Of a stretch of 64,000 bases of DNA, positions 55,884-64,000 are shown in pieces. The DNA is from Crossaster papposus (lineage: Eukaryota > Echinodermata > Asteroidea > Velatida > Solasteridae): the NCBI GenBank assembly GCA_037893245.1, contig JBAIAA010000746.1:620001-684000 (forward strand), given 5' to 3'. Both the position numbers and the translations under genes were made by a program. Numbering within the stretch: position 1 is the stretch's first letter; each line of letters starts with the position of its first letter. A model generated the notes under the pieces. That model saw only the letters and a list, made by a program, of their open reading frames with translations, was not told where the DNA came from and made no database searches.

Positions 55884-57329
55884 ATGGATCGTAAAAGTAA
55901 TCGCCTACGTTCGACGTCGTCAACTGCGTCGGCCACGGTGTCTCGACCACCGGACAATGATGAGTCGATGAATATTCTTGCTAAGGCAACTAAGGAAATT
56001 CTTCCTGACCGGGAGGATGACGGCATGGCATTTCCCGCAGGTCCGGCCTCGCCACGGGTCGTTCCTACGGCTAAAGGCAGCTCGCAGGTGTCTACCTCGC
56101 CATGGGTGGCACCTAATATCGAGCGTGGAACCGGGCCGCCATACCCGGTACCACTTTTACCGCCAAGCCAGGGCAGTACTTCTGGGCCGCCACACCCAGC
56201 TGTACAATACGCCCAACCTGCCTTTCAACCCTACATCGGCCGACAAGCTCCCACGGCTCAACCGCCATTCAATCCATTTGGATGGAATGTGCCTTTGTAT
56301 GCAGCTCAAGGACCCGGCATGCAGCAGACAGGGGGTGCTCAGCCAACCATGACACCAACAATGGCTCCACCGTACGGCATGCTTCCTTACGGTATGTCTG
56401 TTCCTTGGATGATGCCCATGCAGCAACAAGATTTGCCAGCTCCTGCAGCTCATCAGGTTCGTAATCAGGACAATATCGAGACGAATATTGAATCGCCTGA
56501 GGCTGAAGTCGTCAGTGGTGAGGATGATTTTACTTCCACGATTTCTACGCCTTCCTCTGCATCAGTGGGCACCAAGGATACTTTTCGTAACCCTCACCGC
56601 AATGATTCAGGCACGCCATTATCTGCTAAAGTTCTCGACTGGTGGAAAGAACTCAGAACTAACAAACTTTCACCTGAAGACCTGAAGGAGGAACTTCAGT
56701 CGCTATTTGTTTCTACGGAACAGACCGGCCATTTTGACCCTCCGGAGCTGCCAGCTGGGATCAAGAAGGTATTTAAACAAGCTAATTCATCCCTTGTTTC
56801 TGGTGATGATCGTTTGAAGTCGGCTCACGGGCATGCTTTAAAGTCAGCCTTGCCACTCCTTCATTTGTTTGATGCTATGGTGGATGCCGAGTGCCCTGAC
56901 ACCGTGAGTAAAGATCTCGTTGTTGAGCACCTGACTTCAGCATTAATCTTGCTGGGATCTGCATCTCAAAGTTTTGCAACAGCACGTCAACATCTTTTTG
57001 ATGACATTGTGGATAAGCGCTTTGAGGTTCTTCGTAAGAATTCACCATCTATGAATAAACTGTTTGGATCTTCAATTATGAAAGACATTGAAGAAACTGA
57101 GAAGGCTAACAAGATAGCAGCGAAGGTAACTAAAGGTTTTTCCTCCACCCTGAAGGAGAAACGCTTCACTCCATATCGTCGTTTCGCCACGGCACGATCA
57201 CATACCAGAGGTCGTCGTGGTGGCCCCAGCCGTAATTCCTTTCGCACCTTCAGACGTAATGTGCAACCGTTCAAAGAGAATGAAGGCAAAAAACAGCGGA
57301 GTGTTCGGTCATTCGACCAGCAGAGTTAA
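55884..57329 (+). CDS. DIRS ORF1, gag-like protein
   Basis: The first ATG gives a 481-residue protein; open sequence above it starts only at a TTG. The N-terminal half is rich in Pro, Gln, Ser and Thr (a PPYPVPLLPPSQGSTSGPP region and a run of Met/Gln). The middle has a helical segment with LDWWKELRTNKLSPEDLKEE and the C-terminus is Arg-rich (HTRGRRGGPSRNSF). No zinc knuckle is seen. In DIRS elements the ORF in this position is taken as the structural protein of the particle, by analogy with gag. The frame is intact. Confidence 0.78.
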   Translation: MDRKSNRLRSTSSTASATVSRPPDNDESMNILAKATKEILPDREDDGMAFPAGPASPRVVPTAKGSSQVSTSPWVAPNIERGTGPPYPVPLLPPSQGSTSGPPHPAVQYAQPAFQPYIGRQAPTAQPPFNPFGWNVPLYAAQGPGMQQTGGAQPTMTPTMAPPYGMLPYGMSVPWMMPMQQQDLPAPAAHQVRNQDNIETNIESPEAEVVSGEDDFTSTISTPSSASVGTKDTFRNPHRNDSGTPLSAKVLDWWKELRTNKLSPEDLKEELQSLFVSTEQTGHFDPPELPAGIKKVFKQANSSLVSGDDRLKSAHGHALKSALPLLHLFDAMVDAECPDTVSKDLVVEHLTSALILLGSASQSFATARQHLFDDIVDKRFEVLRKNSPSMNKLFGSSIMKDIEETEKANKIAAKVTKGFSSTLKEKRFTPYRRFATARSHTRGRRGGPSRNSFRTFRRNVQPFKENEGKKQRSVRSFDQQS

Positions 57330-57344
57330 ACAAACTAGTCATCG

Positions 57345-59275
57345 ATTTGTTGCACCATCGTCCGCAAGCAGGACGCCTTCAGTATTTCATTCATCATTGG
57401 ATTTCCATAACCAAGGACCCATGGGTATTAGAAACCATCCCGGCAAGGTTATCATCTCGAGCTTCAACAAACACCGGTACAGTATCATGTTCCAGTGACA
57501 ATAATAATTCAAAGCGACACCCACAAATCGGCACTTTCTGCAGCAGTTCAGACAATGCTAGAGAAAGGGGCAATCTCCAGAGTAGAACATATGACAGATC
57601 AGTTCATCTCATCAGTGTTCCTCATTCCCAAGAAAACTGGGGATATCAGGCCAATTTTCAATTTGCGCCCCCTAAACAAGTTTATTCGGTATCATCACTT
57701 CAAGATGGAAGGTCTCACCAGTGTAAAAAACCTGTTACAACCGAACGATTTCTTGGTTTCAATAGATCTCAAGGACGCTTATTTTTCAGTTCCGATACAT
57801 CCGCCTCATCGAAAATTTCTCCGGTTCATTTGGCTAGAGCAAGTTTACCAATTTACATGCCTGCCATTCGGCCTGTCCAGCTCTCCACGGACATTCACAA
57901 AGTTTTTAAAGCCTGTGGCGGCCTTTCTTCGCCAGGAAGGGATCCGTTGTGTGTTTTACCTGGACGATATCCTAGTGTTAGGAGCCACACACAAGGAATG
58001 CAGAAGCAACGTTCAACAAACATTACTGCTTTTGCAAGATCTGGGATTTGTGGTAAATTTCGCCAAGTCTCAACTAGAGCCGACAAGAGAACTCGTTTAT
58101 TTGGGATTTATCATAAACACCATGAACATGACACTGTCACTGACAAGGGAAAAGTTGGAGAAGATCGTGTCTCACTTTCGACAGGTTCGACAGTCCAACA
58201 ACCTGACGGTTCGCGACATGGCGAGTCTAATCGGCCGAATGTCGGCAACTATTCAAGCGGTCCTGCCTTCTCCTCTGTTTTATCGTTGCCTACAAAACGA
58301 CCAGAACTGTGCTCTGCAAAGAGGCAAGTCCTACGAGTCACCAGTAACTCTGTCGAAGGACTCGAAAGAGGAACTTCAATGGTGGATAGCCTCCATACAG
58401 GCCTGGAATGGTCACCAACTTGTTCAAGACAACCCCAATCTTCATCTCTATACAGATGCATCGTTGATGGATGGGGTGCTCATCTCGACGGGACTCGAAC
58501 GGGAGGCCGTTGACACAACAAGAACAGTCCAATCCCATCAATTATTTGGAACTGCTTGCAGTATGGTATGCGCTCAAGTCACTTCTAACCAGTCACACGA
58601 ACAAGCACATTCGCGTTATAACAGACAGCACTTCAACAGTGGCTTACATCTCCCACAAAGGTTGGAACACACAGCCAACAGTTGTCACGACTGGCGGTGC
58701 AAATTTGGGTCTGGTGTCTGCAACGGGGTTTGATAATTTCAGCAGAACACCTTCCGGGGTCGCAACATGTCATAGCGGACAGTATGTCTAGGATGTTCAA
58801 CGACAGATCCGAGTGGTTTCTTCTTCCGCAAATTTTCGAGAAGATCATGGACAGGTTTGCATTCCAGCCAGAAGTCGACCTGTTTGCAACCAGGTTGAAT
58901 ACCCAACTTCAGAGATTCGTGTCGTGGAACCCAGACCCATGGGCTTGGGCCGTGGATGCGTTGCTAATGACCTGGACCGACATACAGGGCTACGCGTTTC
59001 CTCCATTTGCACTCTTGGACAGATGCCTCCAGAAAGTGAGCAGAGACAAAGCAGATTTGGTTTTGATCGCTCCCGTATGGAAGACGCAACCATGGTATCC
59101 ACTACTGCTGCAGCTGACGGTTTGCAACCCTCTCCTTCTCCCGCAGCGTTCAGATCTTCTTCGACTACCACACAACCTCGAACACCATCCACTCGCACAC
59201 AAGATGCAGCTAGCCGCGTGGAGGTTGTCCGGCAAACCATGGCAACGGAAGGAGTTCCACCGAATTTGTCAGACA
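57345..59275 (+). pseudogene. DIRS reverse transcriptase - RNase H - DIRS-specific domain
   Basis: Reverse transcriptase blocks are all present: FLIPKKTGDIRPIFNLRPLN, SIDLKDAYFSVPI, LPFGLSSSPRTFTK and the catalytic FYLDDILVLG. RNase H follows, with LYTDAS, YLELLAVWYALK and ITDSTSTVAYI. Next is the region with EVDLFATRLNTQ, SWNPDPWAWAVDAL and LIAPVWKTQPW, which in DIRS elements lies before the recombinase and has been compared with Dam-like methyltransferases. The frame shifts near 57440, twice around 58465-58505 and near 58665. The longest intact frame is 57495-58733. Confidence 0.88.
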
Positions 59276-60193
59276 CCATATTGTCATCCTGGAGACAGAA
59301 CACTCACAAACAGTTTGAATCTTCATGGAGACGCTGATATAGCTGGTGTTCTAAATGGAAAATTGATCCAATTCAGGCCACTGTAGCAAATGTTCTAACC
59401 TTCTTACAGGAACTGTTGGAAGATGGTCTTCAGTACAGAACACTTAATGTTTATAGATCGGCTATTTCATCTGCACATCGTTTTGTTGAGGGAAAACCCA
59501 TTGGTCAGCACCATCTAGTCACCAGATTTTTCAAAGCAGTCTTTAATTTACGACCACCTAGACCAAGATACAACTCAACTTGGGATGTTTTAAAATATTT
59601 TAATAGTCTTCCGGACAACCGACGTTTAAGCATTAAGCAGCTTTCACTCAAACTGGCTATGTTAATAGCCCTTGTGACAGCAGGTAGATGTTCGTCTTTA
59701 ATAGCCTTGGACATCTCCTCCTTTAGAAGAGAGCAAAATGGCAATTGTGTGTTCTGCCTAAAACAGTTAACCAAGTGTGCCTCGGCCCGGAATCCTTACA
59801 GAGAGGTGACTCTACATAAATACTCTGTGAACAGAAAGTTATGTGTTGTTAGAACTTTAGATGAATACCTGGATCGTACTAGTTCTCTTCGGAGCTTCGA
59901 GAGTACTAATATCACACAGCTATTCATCTCCTATGGGAAACCACATCACCCAGGGGTGTCATCAACAATTGCGCGCTGGTTGAAAACCACCATGGCTGAA
60001 GTTGGTATCGACACTGCATGCTTCAAGGCGCACTCTACTAGAAGTGCATCTTCTTCAGCGGCGAAGCGAGCAGGTGTTGCTATGAGTGACATTTTGAAGA
60101 CAGCAGATTGGTTCATCAAGGACGTTTGCAGCATTTTACTGCAGAAATCCTGAAAAGGCAGATTATAACCAAGGGGTGCTGGCATCGGCTTAG
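59276..60193 (+). pseudogene. DIRS tyrosine recombinase
   Basis: The region opens with ILSSWRQNTHKQFESSWRR and a TGA near 59335 where Trp would be expected, then FLQELLEDGLQYRTLNVYRS. The first catalytic Arg is in TAGRCSSL, box II is HSTRSA, and ADW follows. An extra base in the TGGTTCATC near 60108 moves the nucleophile (FAAFY in the shifted frame) out of frame, so the annotated frame 59416-60153 loses the catalytic Tyr. The shifted frame runs to a TAG near 60193. Confidence 0.85.
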
Positions 60194-60207
60194 ATGGGCT
60201 TTAAAGT

Positions 60208-60322
60208 CTACAATCTGAGTGAGTCTATCCGTAATTAGCGAAATATAATTCCCTAATTATGTAAAGGTTACTTACCTGCAATATAATTAGAATTATATGA
60301 GATAATGGAGGAGAGACTCAGT
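60208..60322. repeat. DIRS internal complementary region
   Basis: The first part (60210-60250) is complementary to the left outer edge, and the second (60247-60322) to the right outer edge, meeting at AATT. This is the junction that the termini form in the circular DNA intermediate, so it gives the element borders without an empty site. Confidence 0.88.
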
Positions 60323-60411
60323 CTCCCTCCCTTAGTGTTTCTTTTGTTTTTAACAGAATGATCCCTCCCAAGTATCAATCTAAGCCGTAACCAACAGCGA
60401 ACTAAGCTTCA

Positions 60412-60637
60412 AAAAGACAAGGTTACATGGTGGTCTTTGGTGGAGTCTTGGTACATCGACCGGTACCTGGGCTACTGACTAAAGATTTGAATTTGTATAG
60501 GGTCATACCATTACTTCAAAGGGTGGACTGACTGCGTTATCATGAGACATAATACAATCTGAGTGAGTCTCTCCTCCATTATCTCATATAATTCTAATTA
60601 TATTGCAGGTAAGTAACCTTTACATAATTAGGGAATT
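60412..60637. repeat. DIRS right inverted terminal repeat
   Basis: Reverse complement of the left repeat to about 60572, with an extra AAAGACCACC-type 10-base segment near 60430, then a unique outer edge of about 65 bases ending GGGAATT. Confidence 0.88.
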
Positions 60638-60640
60638 GTA

Positions 60641-60885
60641 AGGGGTTACCCTTGCATTTTTATTAAAATTTGCTGAAATGTAACTTAAAGCATTTCAAAT
60701 AAAAATAATTCGGCGGGGGAAGGACTAATAAACACAACACAACAAAACGTCTTAGTAACATGTGGGCTTGGATTCCTCAGTATCGGTTTGACTGTTCTTC
60801 TTGGTGGCTCCTAATAAATAAAAAATAAAACAAATTAACAAAACCAAGAAAAGGCAAATACGGTCTGAAAGACGTATGCAATGAA
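60641..60885 (-). mobile_element. LINE copy 3, short 5'-side remnant
   Basis: Matches 2960-3210 and 22498-22740. The rest of the LINE is missing between this remnant and the left flank of the DIRS element, so DIRS arrival or a linked deletion removed it. Confidence 0.75.
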
Positions 60886-63250
60886 GACGCATGCACGTAC
60901 TCGAATTTTCACGTAAGTAGAAAAAGTACTTGGTTGGTGGTGGTTAATGGCACTTCTGGCAATCTTAGTGCCCTTTGTGTCAGTTACTGTAGTCTTGCTA
61001 TCCAGTTGAGAACTACGTTGGTTTTTTTCGTTGTTTTTTTCTTTCTTCTTTCTTCTTTTTGTTTGTTTGTTTTAATTATTGTTTTGGTTATATTTAGATC
61101 GAAGACTTTGCTTGAGCTCCAGAGTTAGAATGGGAAGAAAAGAAAAAACAAAATATCAAAACAACCTGCTACTAGGAGTTAGCTATCCAATGATGTCTTG
61201 AGGGGAAATGACTATAGGAAAATATTAGAGAAAAGAAAATACATGCGACTCAAAAATCTTGTATGTGAACTGTAAAAGCAAAACATGCAAAGAAAGCAGC
61301 GATGAGACCAGTGTAAGCAAGGGATATGTATGTAGGATGAGACAAGAAAATATGATATGATTTGTATTTGTGGGTGTGGATGTGAACATAATTATAAGGA
61401 AATGTACATGGTCAGTTGGTGGTGTTGGTGAATGAGAGAATTAGGTTAAATGTCACTATTAGTTTCTTTAATGAAATTTGATGTATGAAGGATGCTGTGT
61501 TTTGAGTTTAACAAATTTGGTCAGAATTAAATTTAAGTGATTTTTAGCTGTTTCGGTTTTTCACCGAAACAGCTCTTGTAATCGTTAAAGTTTTTTTTTT
61601 TCTTTTTTTTTTACTCCTTTTTCAGACTTTTCTTCATAGGATTTGTACACGTTTGTTCAGACAGGTCACTTAGGTACTTTGGTAAATCCGATCGACTTGA
61701 GACTTGGCATACATTTGGACAACCACACAAGGACGGTCCTAGAAGAAATTCGCCGCGATTACGTCACTCAAGGTCACGTGACTTCGCGTTAAAGGTGAAA
61801 TTTCCCCCAAGTTTTTATTCCGCACTCAATCGCAATCATTCGGCTTGATTCGGTCTGATTCGGCTACTAATTCATACCTATAGTTCTTGATTATTATTGT
61901 TCTTAAGTTATTATTCTTAAGTTATACTAAATCATATACAAACAGCGAATAGGGGCTAATTTATCCTGATGCCATCAATAATTTTTATTCGGGATAGATC
62001 GGGGGATTCAGGGCAATCATTCAGGAATGATGTCGACTGCAATCGGTGACGTTTTGGGTAGTACGAATCCCCTTCGTCAGACTTAAAAACGATAACAAAA
62101 TAACCGAAAAAGAACATTATACTCGGACGACAATTGATTGAACCAATAGAGAGCCAATGTATGCATTTATGCCACAGCTATTTTGTATTCAGTCACCAAT
62201 GTAAATGTTGTGCTGGATACCAAATAAACGGGCAAACCAGACACAATGAACAAACAAGTGGGGCACACCAGACCCCCAATATGGGTACTCAGACCCAACC
62301 ACTGCTAGGTTCCCAGACCTAACCATAGACATAACCACTGCTAGGTTCCCAGACCCAGCATCCCAATAATATCAACAGCAAAATCACAGCATTACAACCG
62401 ATGTAACACTCGGTCAACTTGGCTTGATCATAGCCTCATGAAACTTGCGAGCGCTATGTCAAGTGTGTAAAGTTAATTACCTAATTGAAACAGGAGATTT
62501 ACTTTATTACAAAATATAATGCCAAAAAGAGTTGTAAAGGCTGACTGATCCGGTGAAAAAACCGCAATCCCCCAAGCTATCGGGCTAAATCCCTTTTGTT
62601 TGTTTGTTTGTTTTTTGTTTGTTTTTTAACTCAACCGTATTAATTACAGCACAACGGTGTGGGTTACACTTGCACTATGCTATGCCCACGAACATAAGTG
62701 ACATAACATAATTGTAAAAGGGGGTACCACCCTACCCGCCTGCCTGATAGTTACTAGATATTAATTATGCCAAGTCATCACCTCATGAAACATGCGAGCG
62801 CCATGACTGCCTTATAGATCACGAGAACTGACATTTGTAACAATGCCTTTTATTACCTGACAAAAAGCAGGTAGAGTAGAATAACAAATATGATTCTAAG
62901 GTGGAATGTCTGGGGTGGAGGAGGGGCAAATATTGTACAGAGTGTAAAAATTCAACGCCTCCGGTCGATCGCTGTGACAAAGTGACACGTACGGGCGTAA
63001 ACAAACTTTGAGCACGTACGTACGTCGCATGCATGTGAAGGCTTCCTATTGGTCGGAAGTTTCATATTTGCATATTAAAATTTACATATCAATTTCATTA
63101 CCTTGTTTGGTCATAAGCTGATGACAGCCTTGTCTTGCCCTGTGTTTGCACTTTCAGCAAAAGAACACGCGTATCTGACCCACGGTGTCGTGAATGAAAG
63201 GTACGCGCTACATACATTATTACATGTACATGACAACGTATTGTTTTACT
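60886..63250. other. Non-coding region without recognised gene
   Basis: It contains a pyrimidine-rich tract near 61022-61080, a hairpin at 61546-61574, ATTCGG words near 61840-61865, a two-copy AACCACTGCTAGGTTCCCAG repeat (62297 and 62333), a 25-base direct repeat CCTCATGAAAC(T/A)TGCGAGCG (62434 and 62781) and a TTTG-rich run near 62598. No open frame is convincing. Confidence 0.5.
61546..61574. repeat. 12-bp perfect hairpin
   Basis: AGCTGTTTCGGT and ACCGAAACAGCT are separated by five bases and followed by a T-rich tract. It could mark the end of a dispersed repeat. Confidence 0.6.
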
Positions 63251-63251
63251 A

Positions 63252-63780
63252 GGTCGATTGCAAAACTATTACGGACGGATACGTAAATGACCTACAGAAC
63301 TACGTATCCTCCCAAAATCACTGTAATGAATAATTATTAGCTATCGGTAGCGTATCCGAGTATGCAATTGGCCAGTGATGGTCCAGCCTTTGACAAGTAG
63401 GAGCGCTTGGCAATTACCATAATGAGACAAAAGAAAAAAATAAAGATAGAGAGGCCCCCAACTCTCGCTAGCCACCTGGAAATTTCCATAATAATACCCT
63501 TGTGATAGTGTACGGTAGGATAGCTTCATCATTGTTATCACTGGAAATGGTTTTCACCGCGTCTATTCCTTTTAATCTTTTACAAGCCAGATGTGATTGA
63601 GTATCGCCAAGTACAGTAAGCTTTGAGTGTATCGCCACGATGGCAGACAGAGCAGTTGCAAGGGGTCGCTTTGTAATGAGTGACCAAGAAAAGAGAGTAA
63701 TTCGTAGAGGATGGCTGGTACACATCCGTTTGTTGGCTTATGTTAGGGACAGACTTTGTTATCCTCAACGCGGTGCTTAG
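63252..63780. mobile_element. Single arm of the GGGCGATTGC palindromic element
   Basis: Starts (TA)GGTCGATTGCAAAAC and matches the left arm at 30108-30490, then the small-ORF region. The opposite arm is not found in the window, so this is either a solo arm or an element cut by rearrangement. Confidence 0.75.
63640..63780 (+). CDS. Small open frame in the solo arm
   Basis: 46 codons starting MADRAVARGRFVMSDQEK with RRGWLVH, related to 31252-31407; it ends in a different sequence after LLAYVRD. Preservation of the start in three places is suggestive, but the function is unknown. Confidence 0.3.
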   Translation: MADRAVARGRFVMSDQEKRVIRRGWLVHIRLLAYVRDRLCYPQRGA

Positions 63781-64000
63781 ACCACAGGGCACGGCTGCAA
63801 AATGTGCTCAGAAATCAATTTCCTTGGCGCACCTCTTGAATCTAAGTGGAATCACTGCAGTCTGTTAGTTGGGATCATGTGGATCACGAAAAACCAAAAT
63901 CCCAATAAAATGTTCACCAGTTAATTAAATATTTGCATTTTAATCACCTGTGTATAACGGGCGCCCTCTATTGACCAGGATTGGAAATGGGAAAAGATTG
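63781..64000. other. Window end, nothing recognised
   Basis: No gene, repeat or element is apparent to me in the last 220 bases. Confidence 0.5.

Larger units (their letters stand above)
55641..60637 (+). mobile_element. DIRS-group tyrosine-recombinase retrotransposon, near complete
   Basis: Order: left inverted repeat, gag-like ORF, reverse transcriptase, RNase H, a DIRS-specific region, tyrosine recombinase, internal complementary region, right inverted repeat. The outer edges begin AATTATATTTCGC and end TAGGGAATT. DIRS elements integrate by recombination of a circle and make no target duplication, in line with the flanks here. At least five frameshifts or stops (near 57440, 58465, 58505, 58665, 59265, 59335 and 60108) show that this copy is inactive. 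It lies just outside a LINE remnant. Confidence 0.92.

Noticed and set aside
58813-59337. Separate plus-strand gene in the DIRS element
   Set aside because: Only its last part is the start of the recombinase domain; the rest is an out-of-frame reading of the DIRS-specific region.
60886-63250. tRNA or other RNA genes
   Set aside because: I looked for A-box and B-box-like segments and cloverleaf pairing by eye and found none convincing. A covariance-model scan would be decisive.

Overview
The window is animal nuclear DNA. Coding sequence is split by spliceosomal introns with GT-AG (once GC-AG) borders, the genes are RING/B-box/NHL (TRIM-type) proteins, and most of the rest is metazoan mobile DNA: a DIRS retrotransposon, CR1/L2/Jockey-like LINEs, a CACTA-like element, TTAA and TA target-site elements, and many palindromic MITEs. 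A marine invertebrate deuterostome (echinoderm, hemichordate or lancelet) would fit, but I cannot name the species.

The backbone is a tandem array of one gene, all on the minus strand. Exon 1 (RING, two B-boxes, coiled coil, start of the NHL propeller) occurs five times: 6847-7731, 16614-17910, 26376-27260, 37684-38986 and 51945-53241. Exon 2 (rest of the propeller) occurs three times: 15014-15639, 35775-36394 and 50469-51091. Three complete two-exon genes of 639-640 codons result, each joined by a phase-1 intron. The other two exon-1 copies (first and third) share one nonsense codon and one 3' breakpoint and have no exon 2. The intergenic DNA is duplicated with the genes, so the order can be read as LINE - short block - truncated TRIM - upstream block - ACGAAT/CGTCC block - 3' block - full TRIM, then a second round, then a third full TRIM with its own upstream block.

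Because the blocks are paralogous, many insertions have an empty site elsewhere in the window. This gives near-exact borders and target duplications for: two TTAA elements (3860-5953, 49004-49721), a 3.8 kb CACTA-like element carrying a two-exon gene fragment (43406-47190), a nested pair (29696-32363 containing 30108-32029), a solo LTR (47784-48702), a 789-bp element (18139-18927), an intronic element (37192-37635), a short LINE tail (27959-28150), and three MITEs that all sit on a CCWGG pentamer (8718-9152, 9358-9597, 40000-40246).

The left edge (about 338-1214) holds a tyrosine-recombinase gene with all catalytic residues. The right part (55641-60637) is an almost complete but frameshifted DIRS element whose inverted terminal repeats and internal complementary region record the circle junction. 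Two perfect minisatellites stand out: 39 copies of a 12-mer at 40383-40850 and 19 copies of a CpG-rich 16-mer at 55271-55574. From 60886 to 63250 I see no gene.

A recurring architecture is an element whose interior is an array of one degenerate short word (TCGGATGC, CGAA/TTCG, CGTCC/CGTTC, TTACAGTA, GTTTA/TAAAC). No tRNA, rRNA or CRISPR array was seen.
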